In this document: positions 6,270-14,822 of the stretch, in pieces | How the letters are laid out: each line of letters begins with the position of its first letter | How positions within the stretch are numbered: position 1 is the stretch's first letter | Origin: JAIFWN01 sp049304015 | GTDB taxonomy: Bacteria > Patescibacteriota > Minisyncoccia > Phycocordibacterales > Zambryskibacteraceae | Assembly (NCBI GenBank): GCA_049304015.1 | Contig: JBAQNS010000001.1 | Location: 1-26,600 of the forward strand | DNA: 26,600 nucleotides | Direction of reading: 5' to 3' | Position numbers and translations under genes: made by a program | The notes under the pieces: model-generated | Seen by the model: the letters and a program-made list of their open reading frames with translations, nothing else | Told to the model about the DNA's origin: nothing | Database searches by the model: none

Positions 6270-7232
6270 TTACTCCGTGACGGGGAACTTCATCCCTGGG
6301 AAGGGATTGTAGTCCGTGAGTTCAAAATGTTCCGGACGAAAAGCGAGAATGTCCTTCACCGACTTGTCGACAATTCGAAGAGTGGGGAAGGCTCGCGGAC
6401 TTCTATCCAGAAGTATTTTGACTTGCTCCAGCTGGTTCTCGTAGATCTGGGCATCGAGGAAATAATGCACGTACTGATACGGCTCGACGCCGACTACTTG
6501 TGCGGCCATGAGGAGCAGTGTCGCATACTGAATGATGTTGGAAACCACTCCTACGGGCATGTCGGCAGAACGCTGCACATGTTGGAGAGTCATCTTGCCA
6601 TCGATGATGGTGAACTTCAGGAAGTTGCCATGGCATGGAGCCACAACAACCTTACGCTTGAGTTCGCTGTGTCCCAGAGTCCCAAAAGGAATCCATGAAG
6701 TCACACAGTGTGTGCTCATGCTTGGTGACTCCTGCATACTGCGAACAACGTTCACGAACTGGTTGAAGGACTTACCATCAGGCATTGGGAACTTCCCATA
6801 TGCTCCGCCGTAAGACGCCCAACCAAGGTCACCTTCTTCGAGGTCGAAGACGGCGCACTTGTCCTTGGTGGTCCATTGGTCCCACCAATTGCATCCGAAC
6901 TCATGGAGTCCGGCGTTGGTGGTGACACCATTCATGAAAGCGACGAGTTCTGCGATGGCTACACGCCAGAACGGGATGTTCCTCTCCGTGAGGAGTGGGA
7001 AGCCGTTCGAGAGCTTGTAGACGAGAGGTGGGAGAAAGAGGTGAGTCTTCCTACCCATGCCATGTTGGAACGGGTGGACGACCACCTCTCCTTCGTTGTA
7101 AATCCTGCGCACAAGCTTCAAATACTGCTTATCAGGCTTGCGCTCTTCGAAAGGCAAATACTTGGGGTCCATGAGGATTCTCGGTTGATTTGTTGATGTG
7201 AAAGGGCGAACTCTGCCCACCATACTACTCAT
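6270..7232 (-). CDS. thyA: Thymidylate synthase (ThyA type)
   Basis: A 320-aa folate-dependent thymidylate synthase. Blocks in order: KQYLKLVRRIYNEGEV (35-50), FPLLTERNIPFW (78-89), the catalytic cysteine C200 in VVVAPCHGNFLKF, QRSADMPVG (220-228), NIIQYATLL, YVHYFLDAQIYENQ and a C-terminal DYNPFPGMKFPV. It converts dUMP and methylene-tetrahydrofolate to dTMP and dihydrofolate, which the adjoining DHFR domain recycles. The family core begins near residue 35, so about 30 N-terminal residues are extra; ATGs at 7232, 7223 or 7172 are all possible and none has a clear SD site. The QRSADMPVG block differs from the common QRSCDVFLG. Divergently transcribed from argS across a short gap holding an 8-bp inverted repeat. 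Confidence 0.93.
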   Translation of the reverse strand: MSSMVGRVRPFTSTNQPRILMDPKYLPFEERKPDKQYLKLVRRIYNEGEVVVHPFQHGMGRKTHLFLPPLVYKLSNGFPLLTERNIPFWRVAIAELVAFMNGVTTNAGLHEFGCNWWDQWTTKDKCAVFDLEEGDLGWASYGGAYGKFPMPDGKSFNQFVNVVRSMQESPSMSTHCVTSWIPFGTLGHSELKRKVVVAPCHGNFLKFTIIDGKMTLQHVQRSADMPVGVVSNIIQYATLLLMAAQVVGVEPYQYVHYFLDAQIYENQLEQVKILLDRSPRAFPTLRIVDKSVKDILAFRPEHFELTDYNPFPGMKFPVTE

Positions 7233-7233
7233 T

Positions 7234-7253
7234 TTATTAGAGCTGTCTAATAA
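7234..7253. promoter_or_regulatory. Inverted repeat between divergent thyA and argS
   Basis: TTATTAGA (7234-7241), spacer GCTG, TCTAATAA (7246-7253): a perfect 8-bp inverted repeat directly before the thyA start and 20 nt before the argS -10 box. It could be an operator or a leader hairpin of thyA. Confidence 0.4.
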
Positions 7254-7270
7254 GCAAATTCCTTAGTTTT

Positions 7271-7286
7271 TGCTATGATTGGAGCA
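7271..7286 (+). promoter_or_regulatory. Extended -10 box setting the argS start
   Basis: TG (7271-7272), C, TATGAT (7274-7279), then 7 nt to the ATG at 7287. The in-frame ATG at 7275 lies inside the -10 hexamer and could not be on a transcript starting at about 7287. This supports 7287 and a leaderless mRNA. Confidence 0.5.
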
Positions 7287-8864
7287 ATGAAGAAAACAAT
7301 AGAAAAGCTAGTCAAAAAAGCCCTAGAAAGTGTTGGGGCAGGAGAAGTCAGGTTTACTGTAGAGCATCCAACCAATCTCGCTTTTGGTGATTATACAACC
7401 AATGCTGGCATTGTTTCCAAAAAGGCCAGTGAGCTTTTGGGGTATTTAGAGCAAAATAAACCAGTAGAAATAGAGAAGATAGAAATAAAATCTGGCTTCA
7501 TAAATTTCCATTTGTCCAAAGAATTCTTTAAAGAGAGTATAGGTGAGATTGTAGAGAGGGGTAGTGATTTTGGGAAGAATGAAAGTATGAAAGGAGAGAA
7601 AGTTATGGTCGAGCACACTGATCCAAATCCTTTCAAGTCATTTCATATTGGTCACCTTATGCCTAATGTTGTTGGTTCAACTCTAGCTAATATCTTTGAA
7701 TGGAACGGTGCCGAGGTGAAGCAAGCTTGCTATCAAGGAGATGTGGGGATTCATGTGGCCAAGGCAATTTGGGGGATGATACAAGGCTCAAATGAAGCGT
7801 ATGTCTTCGGGAATAAAAAATTTGATGAAGATGAAAATGTGAAGAAGGAAATTCAGGAAATAAATAAAAAAATATATGATCGCTCTGATGAAACTATCAA
7901 TAAACTTTATGATGAAGGTAGAAAAAAGAGTTTAGAATATTTTGATTCTTTATATAAAAGACTAGGTGCTCACTTCGATTATTTTTTCTTTGAATCAGAA
8001 GCAGCACCAAAGGGCAAGAAGCTTGTAGAAGAAAATATGGGCAAGGTTTTTGAACCGGGGGAGAACGGAGCGGTAGTCTTTCATGCTGAGAAATACGATG
8101 AATCTCTACACACTCGCGTTTTCATAAACTCTGAGGGTATCCCAACATATGAAGCTAAAGAGCTCGGTCTGGCTCCAATGAAGTTCCAGAAGTATCCATA
8201 CACCAAATCAATTGTGGTGACAGGTAATGAGATTAATGCTTATTTTAAAGTTTTGCTCCAAGCTTTAAAACTAATTTCTTCAAACCTCGCAGACATTACC
8301 AAACACATTGGACACGGCATGCTTCGTCTAACTACTGGCAAGATGAGTTCGAGGACAGGTGATGTGATAGAAGCAGAAACTCTTATAAATGAAGTGAAGG
8401 AAAAAGTGAAAGGTGATGAAGCTGTGGCTATAGGTGCAATTAAATATATGATTCTCCGTCAATCAATAGGGAACGATATTATCTTTGATATAGAAAAATC
8501 AGTTTCTACAGAAGGAGATTCTGGAGTTTACCTTCAGTACGCTTACGCAAGGACTTGTTCGATTTTAGAGAAAGCAAATTCGAAAGGAGATGCAAAAGCA
8601 GAGAGAGAAAATATTCATGAAGTAGAAAAGCTTCTTTATAGATTTCCAGAAATAGTAGAACGTGCTTCAAATGAATTTGCTCCGAACCTCCTCACCACTT
8701 ACCTCACAGAAATCGCAGGGAGCTTTAACAATCTTTATGCGAACGAACAAATTATTTCTGATGCTAAAGAATCTGCATACCTTATCGCCCTTACTCGTGC
8801 CTTCAATACAGTCATGAAAAACGGCCTAACTATTCTCGGTATTCCCGCTCCAGAAAGGATGTGA
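7287..8864 (+). CDS. argS: Arginyl-tRNA synthetase
   Basis: Class I aminoacyl-tRNA synthetase, 525 aa from the ATG at 7287. The ArgRS N-terminal (Add-1) domain spans about 1-95 (PTNLAFGDYTTNAGIVSKK). The catalytic core has HTDPNPFKSFHIGHLMPN with HIGH at 120-123, and TGKMSSRTGDVI with KMSS at 352-355. The C-terminal DALR anticodon-binding domain starts near residue 415 (SGVYLQYAYARTCSIL). It charges tRNA-Arg in the cytoplasm. A KMSS signature is present although many ArgRS lack a canonical one. The TGA stop is read as a stop. ileS follows after 15 nt. Confidence 0.95.
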   Translation: MKKTIEKLVKKALESVGAGEVRFTVEHPTNLAFGDYTTNAGIVSKKASELLGYLEQNKPVEIEKIEIKSGFINFHLSKEFFKESIGEIVERGSDFGKNESMKGEKVMVEHTDPNPFKSFHIGHLMPNVVGSTLANIFEWNGAEVKQACYQGDVGIHVAKAIWGMIQGSNEAYVFGNKKFDEDENVKKEIQEINKKIYDRSDETINKLYDEGRKKSLEYFDSLYKRLGAHFDYFFFESEAAPKGKKLVEENMGKVFEPGENGAVVFHAEKYDESLHTRVFINSEGIPTYEAKELGLAPMKFQKYPYTKSIVVTGNEINAYFKVLLQALKLISSNLADITKHIGHGMLRLTTGKMSSRTGDVIEAETLINEVKEKVKGDEAVAIGAIKYMILRQSIGNDIIFDIEKSVSTEGDSGVYLQYAYARTCSILEKANSKGDAKAERENIHEVEKLLYRFPEIVERASNEFAPNLLTTYLTEIAGSFNNLYANEQIISDAKESAYLIALTRAFNTVMKNGLTILGIPAPERM

Positions 8865-8879
8865 TAAGATAAGCCCACA
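8865..8879 (+). promoter_or_regulatory. Possible -10 box before ileS
   Basis: TAAGAT (8865-8870), preceded by TGA and partly overlapping the argS stop, lies 9 nt before the ileS ATG. A start here would leave a 0-3 nt leader. Confidence 0.35.
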
Positions 8880-11800
8880 ATGCCTGAAGATAAAGGGCTT
8901 ACTCGTTCCCAAAGGGAGGAGAAGGTCCTCCAATTTTGGAAAGACAATCAAATATTTGAGAAAACTCTAAAGAAACCCGCAGATAAGGGTGATTTTGTGT
9001 TTTATGAAGGTCCCCCAACTGCGAACGGTAAACCAGGTATTCATCACGTCGAAGCACGCGCTTTCAAGGATGCCATCCCTAGATACAAAACCATGCAAGG
9101 TTTCTATGTTCGTAGAAAAGCTGGTTGGGACACCCATGGTCTGCCTGTAGAACTCGAAGTGGAGAAAAAATTGGGATTAAAGAGTAAAAAAGAAATCGAA
9201 GAATACGGAGTCGAGAAATTTAATGATGAGTGCAAAAAATCTGTTTGGACTTATGTAGATGAATGGAGAAAGTTTAGTGACCGCATGGGTTATTGGGCAG
9301 ATTATGACAATGCTTATGTCACTTATCATAATCCTTTCATTGAATCTATTTGGACAATCCTTGCAGAAGTGGAAAAACAGAATTTACTTTATAAAGATTA
9401 TAAAGTTGTACCTTGGTGCCCTAGGTGTGGGACCGGACTTTCAAGCCACGAACTCGCGCAGGGTTATAAGGATGTGAAGGATATCTCACTTTATGTGAAG
9501 TTCAAAATTGTCGGTTTCCCAAATGCTTATTTCCTCGCATGGACCACGACTCCTTGGACACTGCCCGGGAACATCGCTCTGGCTGTTGGAGAAAATATTG
9601 ATTATGTAGAAGCCAAGGTAGGTGAAGAGATATATGTGTTGGCCAAAGAGAAGCTCTCACTCATAAAAGAATCATACGAAATACTCGCCGAACATAAGGG
9701 CAAGGAGATGGTTGGGATGGCATACGAACCTCTTTATCCATTTGCAAAGGAGATAGCAGAAGAAAGTGGTCAACACTCGGTGTTGGCCAACGCATTCAAA
9801 ATTCATTCAGCGGACTTTGTCACCACTACAGACGGGACGGGGATTGTGCATACAGCGGTGATGTATGGTCAGGAAGATTTTGATTTAGGCAATAAAGTTG
9901 GATTACCAAAAGTTCACCTTGTTTCTCCAGATGGGACATTTATAAAAGGCACAGGCTGGCTCGAAAGTCGCTCGGTTGTAGATGAGACTCTGGCTGTAGA
10001 TATTCTTAAAGACCTAAAAGAGAAAAATCTTTTGTTTGAGAAAGAGAATTATACTCACTCGTATCCATTTTGTTGGAGATGTGGGACGAGGTTGATTTAT
10101 TATGCTCGTGATTCTTGGTACATCAGGATGTCCGATGTTAGGGATAAACTCGTCGCAGAAAATCAAAAGATAAATTGGGAACCAGACTATATAAAAGAAG
10201 GTCGTTTTGGAGAATGGCTCCGAGAGGTCAAGGATTGGGCTATAAGTCGAGAAAGATATTGGGGTACCCCACTTCCAATCTGGCAGACAGAAGACAAGAA
10301 AGAGAGAATAATTGTGGATTCTTTGGACACCATAAAAAAATACACCAAAAAGTCTGGGAACAAATATTTTGTGATGAGACACGGTCAAGCAGAATTTAAT
10401 GTTTTAAATAGACTCAATAGCGATGTGAATACTAAAAATGAATTAACTAAAGAAGGTAGAGAAGTCGCTGCTAAATCTGCTCAGACACTAAAGGATCAAG
10501 GCATTACAAAAATTTTCTGTTCAGAATTACAGCGCACAATTCAAACTGCAGAGATAATTAAGGAAACTCTTGGTTTAGATGTTGATCTTGTACAAGATAA
10601 GCGCTTGAATGAGACAGGAATGGGAGAATTAGAAGGTCAGAGTAGAGACGAATATAAAAAATTTCCTACTCATACAAGATTTGACAATGCACCAAAGAAC
10701 GCAGAAACATTGAATGATTTGAGAATTAGAATGGGAGAATTTTTGTATGAAGCAGAAAGCAAATATTCAAATGAAACTATATTAATTGTCTCTCATGGAG
10801 ATCCATTGTGGATGATGATTGGTGTGGCAAATGGTTATGAACCAAAACAAATATTATCTATTGATATTGGCACTGGGTATCTAAATACAGGAGAAGTAGT
10901 CGCGTTGCCATTCACCCCACTTCCGCATAATAAATATTACGAACTTGATCTTCATAAACCATTCATAGATGAAGTTGTTTTAGAGAAGGATGGTAAGGAG
11001 TACAGGCGGGTGAAGGAAGTGATGGACGTTTGGTTTGATTCTGGTTCGATGCCATTCTCTCAAGATTCTGATGATAGGGAGAAAGCCGGGGATTATTCCA
11101 AAATTGCTTATCCTGCTGATTTTATCTCTGAAGCACTCGACCAAACACGAGGATGGTTCTATACCATGCATGCGATAGGGGTACTCATGGGTCGAGGAGC
11201 GGCTTTCAAAAATGTTATTTGTCTTGGATTACTTTTGGATAAGGATGGCAAGAAGATGAGTAAGACAACCGGCAATGTAGTGAATCCAATGGAAGCGATG
11301 GAGAAGCATGGTGCTGATGCTATTCGTTTTTGGATGTATTCAATAAATCAACCAGGGGATGCGAAGAATTATGATGATAAGACAGTTGATGAAGTGAACA
11401 AGCGTGTTTTCAATATGCTCGACAACATTTATTCTTTCTATGATTTGTTTAGGGATAAAAAATTAGAAACAAAAGAGCTAAAAACAGCTGAAGTTAGCCA
11501 TATTTTGGATAAATGGATTTTGACTCGATTCGCAGAACTAACAAACATTATGACCGCAGAACTTGATGCTTATAATCTCATTGAACCTACACGGGCCTTT
11601 AGAGATTTTGTAGACGATCTTTCTACATGGTATCTCCGACGTTCAAGGGAGAGAATTAAGGATGGTGACATGGAAGCAAAGCAGACCCTGTATTTTGTTT
11701 TGAAGAATATTTCTAAACTTCTTGCACCATTTGCTCCGTTTATAGCTGAAGAGTTATATCAAAAACTCCGCACTGAAGTAGATGTAGAGAGTGTTCACTT

Positions 11801-12299
11801 AGAATCATGGCCTTCAGAAGATTCAATTTTGTCTCGCTTTACCCATCAAAATCCGATGGGCTCCGACACGAATCCAAAATTTGAATCTTCTTTGGTTTTA
11901 GAAAATATGAAATTGGTTAGAAATATTGTTTCAGAAGCATTAATGGCTCGGAATGAGGCACAGCAAAAAGTGCGTCAACCGTTGCAATTACTTAAAATTC
12001 AAGATAATAGATTGGAAAATAAAAAAGAGTATATTGAATTAATTAAAGATGAAGTGAATGTCAAAGAAATTTTATTTGATAAACAATTAGATAAAGGTTT
12101 TTGGCTCGATTTAGTCATTACTCCAGAGCTTGCAGAAGAAGGTAGAATGCGAGATGTCATTCGTATTATCCAAGATTTAAGGAAAGAAAAGAATTTAAAG
12201 CCGTCTGATGTGATGCCTTATGTTGTGCCCGAAGAAGAGAAAGATTTGTTTGAGAAGTTTAGAAAAGAGATTACTTCGGCTACAAATATTGAATTTTAA
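8880..12299 (+). CDS. ileS: Isoleucyl-tRNA synthetase with inserted histidine-phosphatase domain
   Basis: A 1139-aa class I IleRS. The HIGH-equivalent is GIHH (53-56) after PPTANGKP. The CP1 editing domain includes TTTPWTLPGN (222-231) and GTGIVHTAVMYGQEDF with H324. Zinc-type pairs CPRC (about 183) and CWRC (about 400) are present. RYWGTPLPIW starts at 459 and KMSK is at 792-795. Between RYWGTPLPIW and LHKPFIDEVV lies a complete histidine-phosphatase (phosphoglycerate-mutase-like) domain, about residues 493-680: RHG (500-502), QRT with R552, E578 and GELEG, and SHG (638-640). Without it the enzyme would be about 950 aa. A 23-nt palindrome encoding QHSVL (298-302) lies in the editing domain, and a second short hairpin (11842-11860) lies in a C-terminal linker. 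The stop overlaps the recO start (TAATG). Confidence 0.96.
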   Translation: MPEDKGLTRSQREEKVLQFWKDNQIFEKTLKKPADKGDFVFYEGPPTANGKPGIHHVEARAFKDAIPRYKTMQGFYVRRKAGWDTHGLPVELEVEKKLGLKSKKEIEEYGVEKFNDECKKSVWTYVDEWRKFSDRMGYWADYDNAYVTYHNPFIESIWTILAEVEKQNLLYKDYKVVPWCPRCGTGLSSHELAQGYKDVKDISLYVKFKIVGFPNAYFLAWTTTPWTLPGNIALAVGENIDYVEAKVGEEIYVLAKEKLSLIKESYEILAEHKGKEMVGMAYEPLYPFAKEIAEESGQHSVLANAFKIHSADFVTTTDGTGIVHTAVMYGQEDFDLGNKVGLPKVHLVSPDGTFIKGTGWLESRSVVDETLAVDILKDLKEKNLLFEKENYTHSYPFCWRCGTRLIYYARDSWYIRMSDVRDKLVAENQKINWEPDYIKEGRFGEWLREVKDWAISRERYWGTPLPIWQTEDKKERIIVDSLDTIKKYTKKSGNKYFVMRHGQAEFNVLNRLNSDVNTKNELTKEGREVAAKSAQTLKDQGITKIFCSELQRTIQTAEIIKETLGLDVDLVQDKRLNETGMGELEGQSRDEYKKFPTHTRFDNAPKNAETLNDLRIRMGEFLYEAESKYSNETILIVSHGDPLWMMIGVANGYEPKQILSIDIGTGYLNTGEVVALPFTPLPHNKYYELDLHKPFIDEVVLEKDGKEYRRVKEVMDVWFDSGSMPFSQDSDDREKAGDYSKIAYPADFISEALDQTRGWFYTMHAIGVLMGRGAAFKNVICLGLLLDKDGKKMSKTTGNVVNPMEAMEKHGADAIRFWMYSINQPGDAKNYDDKTVDEVNKRVFNMLDNIYSFYDLFRDKKLETKELKTAEVSHILDKWILTRFAELTNIMTAELDAYNLIEPTRAFRDFVDDLSTWYLRRSRERIKDGDMEAKQTLYFVLKNISKLLAPFAPFIAEELYQKLRTEVDVESVHLESWPSEDSILSRFTHQNPMGSDTNPKFESSLVLENMKLVRNIVSEALMARNEAQQKVRQPLQLLKIQDNRLENKKEYIELIKDEVNVKEILFDKQLDKGFWLDLVITPELAEEGRMRDVIRIIQDLRKEKNLKPSDVMPYVVPEEEKDLFEKFRKEITSATNIEF
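9767..9789. repeat. Intragenic palindrome, copy 1 (in ileS)
   Basis: A 10-bp stem with loop TCG: TGGTCAACAC (9767-9776) and GTGTTGGCCA (9780-9789), with one G-U pair. The 16-nt core TCAACACTCGGTGTTG (9770-9785) is identical to the metG copy. Read in frame it gives QHSVL. Confidence 0.8.
10356..10920 (+). other. Inserted histidine-phosphatase domain within IleRS
   Basis: In-frame domain spanning about residues 493-680 of IleRS. It has the full catalytic set of the superfamily: the phosphorylated His in RHG (H501), an Arg (R552) in SELQRT, an acidic E578 in NETGMGELEG, and the second His in SHG (H639). Codon use and A+T content look like the rest of ileS, so a very recent foreign origin is not obvious. 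Confidence 0.88.
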
Positions 12300-12835
12300 T
12301 GTCTTATACCATCCATACGACTCCAGCACTTGTGCTCTCATCACAACCTTATAGAGAGGCAGATAGATTGTATTCACTCCTAACCAAAGAACTCGGTTTG
12401 ATTAGAGCCAGCGCCCAAGGAGTGCGTAAGGAGCATTCCAAGCTACGTGGTTCACTCGAGCCCATCTCACTTTCAACTGTGTCATTTGTGAAGGGTAAAG
12501 AATTTTGGAGAATCACGAGCTCGAGCGTGGATGAAAATATTTCTATAAAATTAAGTAGGGATAAAAAACTTTTGAAAGCTATCTCACAAGCTCTGGCACT
12601 CTTAGAGAGAATGGTTCAAGGAGAAACTCCGCATGGAGAATTATTTGATGCTTTGGAGAAATTAATCAAAGACGCTGTGGTAGGAGGAGTGGGGGATACG
12701 AAAGAATTTGAGACCAAGCTCGTGGCCACCATCCTCGCAGATTTGGGATACTTGAATAAAACTGATTTAACACTAGGAACCAAAGAACTGATTAAAGCCA
12801 TTAATCACGGTCTCGAAGCCAGCCAGCTTTCATAG
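12299..12835 (+). CDS. recO: DNA repair protein RecO
   Basis: A 178-aa protein starting YTIHTTPALVLSSQPYREAD and continuing LYSLLTKELGLIRASAQGVR, the N-terminal OB-fold block of RecO (about 1-80), then a helical region (FDALEKLIKDAV; ELIKAINHGLEA). RecO helps load RecA on SSB-coated single-stranded DNA together with RecR. At 178 aa it is shorter than the usual about 240 aa and lacks a CxxC zinc finger in the C-terminal half; reduced RecO is plausible in CPR bacteria. Its ATG overlaps the ileS TAA by one base, so it depends on ileS translation. recA and ssb also lie in this window. Confidence 0.85.
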   Translation: MSYTIHTTPALVLSSQPYREADRLYSLLTKELGLIRASAQGVRKEHSKLRGSLEPISLSTVSFVKGKEFWRITSSSVDENISIKLSRDKKLLKAISQALALLERMVQGETPHGELFDALEKLIKDAVVGGVGDTKEFETKLVATILADLGYLNKTDLTLGTKELIKAINHGLEASQLS

Positions 12836-12838
12836 AAA

Positions 12839-12853
12839 TGTTATACTTTATTT
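12839..12853 (+). promoter_or_regulatory. Extended -10 box, predicted leaderless start of 12854 gene
   Basis: TG (12839-12840), T, TATACT (12842-12847), then 6 nt to the ATG at 12854. The box sits right after the recO stop. Confidence 0.5.
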
Positions 12854-14797
12854 ATGGCAGAAGACTTTTCTAATGATAAAAACAAACCAGCGAGCAAATT
12901 GAGTGAGCTTAACCAGGCGCTCTATTCTCGCACCAAGTATCAGAACCCTAATATGAACCGCTCTACAGTAGAGCCCCTTGATTTACCAGCACTAGAGGCG
13001 GATTGGAAAACCAAAAGCATAGACGACATCATTAAAAGTGACAACAGGAAGCCTCCCACTCATCCAATCATGAAGAAACTATTTATTATAGCAGTCGTAT
13101 TTTTTGTCCTCACTCTTGGCTTCACTGCTTATGTCTTTCTTGGTGGGTCGAATTTTATTTCTTCTAAGAATGTAGACATAACTATCCTCGGGCCAGTATC
13201 AGTTTCTGCTGGAGAGATTTTAAACATGAATGTGAACATAAAGAATAACAACAACGCCGACCTCACGAACACCAATCTCCTCATTGAATATCCTGACAGC
13301 ACCCGTTCTCCTGATGATGCGAATACCACTTTAGTTAGGTCAAAAATCCCAATAGGGACCATTGCTTCAGGAGGGGAATACAACTATATAGCCAAAGCCA
13401 TAATCCTTGGACAAAAAACAGACACCAAAGAAATAAAAGTCTCTATAGATTATGGAGTGAAGGGTTCAAACGCCACTTTCACCAAGGAGAAACTTTATGA
13501 TGTTTCTATAGGTACATCTCCGGTCACTATGACAGTAGAAGAACCAGAAAGTGTTGTCTCTGGAGATAACTTTACCACTACTGTGACTATTGTTTCTAAC
13601 TCAAGTGAAATACTCAAAAACGTTTTACTCAAAGGTGAGTATCCATATGGGTACAGTATGAAAGACTCAATCCCCAGGGCAGTACGCTCAGAGAATATTT
13701 GGGTCATAGGTGATATGGCTCCTGGGGACAAAAAGATAGTGAAGATAACAGGCATACTCTCTGGTGAAGATAAAGAAGAGAGGACTTTTAGATTTTATAC
13801 TGGCATAGCTAGCACCAACGATAGTCAAAAATTTGATGCTACCCTGGCCCTCCAAAGCAATACTATAAGCATTAATCACTCATCCTTAGGTATGAAAATG
13901 TTTTTGAACGGGGATGAAGCTTCCACAATTGTTGCCCCAATCGGCAGGATAGTTGAAGGCAGAATAGATTATGTGAACAACTTACCTCAAAGTGTTATAA
14001 ACGGTCGTATTCAGTTAAAATTGTCTGGGGCTTCTTTGGATAAATATTCAGTCGTCGCTCAAAATGGTGGCTTTTATAATTCTGCCCAAAACACCATCAC
14101 TTGGGACAAAACAGGGACGAATGACCTTGGTGTTCTTACACCAGGAGCAACTGGGCAAGTTTCCTTTAGATTTTCTTCACTCACCACACTCTCAACTGGA
14201 AATAAAAATTCAGAAATTTCTTTGAATACTAATTTTGTGGCTGTTCCTCAAAATAATGACAACACTATAAATGCTGTAGCCAATGATTCCGGTTCAGTGA
14301 AGATTGCATCAGAGGTGAGCCTCACGGCTAAAGCACTATACTCTAGAGGACCATTTACAAATTCTGGGTTGACTCCACCAAAAGTGGAGAAGCCAACTAC
14401 TTATACTGTTTCCATTATTTTAGGGAATACTCAAAACGATATTACTGACTCTGTAGTGATGGGGACTTTGGGGACAAATGTTACTTGGACAGGAGAGATT
14501 AGTCCAAACGGAGAAAATGTTATTTATGATGAGACTACAAATACCTTCAAGTGGAATGTGGGGACGCTTCCTTCTGGGGCCGGCTTCTCTACTGCGGGTA
14601 AGCAAATTTTCTTTAAGGTTAGCCTTACTCCGTCGATTGGTCAGATAAACACTGCTCCTATACTTGTTCAAAATATAAGTTTTAATGGGACAGACTCATT
14701 TACTAAAGAAGTGGTGAAAGTGAATGCGCCTCAAGTAACCACTCGCACAGACACTGATCCTAAATATGTCCAAGGCAATGATATGGTTGTTAAATAG
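12854..14797 (+). CDS. Single-span membrane protein with large extracellular beta-rich repeats
   Basis: A 647-aa protein. Residues 1-70 are polar and cytoplasmic (proline- and lysine-rich). One membrane helix spans about 75-97 (FIIAVVFFVLTLGFTAYVFL). The rest is extracellular and organised as several Ig/CARDB- or DUF11-like beta modules: ITILGPVSVSAGEILNMNVN, then MTVEEPESVVSGDNFTTTVT, which repeat the pattern of a start, SG, and then an NxxxLxNVxLxGEYP-type strand pair; later modules contain GTLGTNVTWTGEISPNGENV. This resembles surface adhesin or cell-wall scaffold proteins, but no binding partner can be named. It has its own -10 box and no enzyme motif. The gene is unusually long for this compact neighbourhood. 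Confidence 0.75.
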   Translation: MAEDFSNDKNKPASKLSELNQALYSRTKYQNPNMNRSTVEPLDLPALEADWKTKSIDDIIKSDNRKPPTHPIMKKLFIIAVVFFVLTLGFTAYVFLGGSNFISSKNVDITILGPVSVSAGEILNMNVNIKNNNNADLTNTNLLIEYPDSTRSPDDANTTLVRSKIPIGTIASGGEYNYIAKAIILGQKTDTKEIKVSIDYGVKGSNATFTKEKLYDVSIGTSPVTMTVEEPESVVSGDNFTTTVTIVSNSSEILKNVLLKGEYPYGYSMKDSIPRAVRSENIWVIGDMAPGDKKIVKITGILSGEDKEERTFRFYTGIASTNDSQKFDATLALQSNTISINHSSLGMKMFLNGDEASTIVAPIGRIVEGRIDYVNNLPQSVINGRIQLKLSGASLDKYSVVAQNGGFYNSAQNTITWDKTGTNDLGVLTPGATGQVSFRFSSLTTLSTGNKNSEISLNTNFVAVPQNNDNTINAVANDSGSVKIASEVSLTAKALYSRGPFTNSGLTPPKVEKPTTYTVSIILGNTQNDITDSVVMGTLGTNVTWTGEISPNGENVIYDETTNTFKWNVGTLPSGAGFSTAGKQIFFKVSLTPSIGQINTAPILVQNISFNGTDSFTKEVVKVNAPQVTTRTDTDPKYVQGNDMVVK

Positions 14798-14822
14798 TCT
14801 TTAAATATATAAGATACGATAC

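Noticed and set aside
6876..7196. Open frames on the plus strand opposite thyA and DHFR-HIT (for example 6876-7196, 6327-6698)
   Set aside because: They are mirror frames of well-supported genes on the minus strand and have no motif or start signal.
7275..7286. argS start at the ATG at 7275
   Set aside because: This ATG lies inside the TATGAT -10 box and the homologous protein begins at MKKTIEKLV; 7287 is preferred.
10374..10920. The histidine phosphatase as a separate gene starting at an internal ATG (10374)
   Set aside because: The frame is continuous with IleRS on both sides, no stop, promoter or SD site separates them, and the IleRS motifs after the domain (WFDSGS, KMSK) stay in frame.
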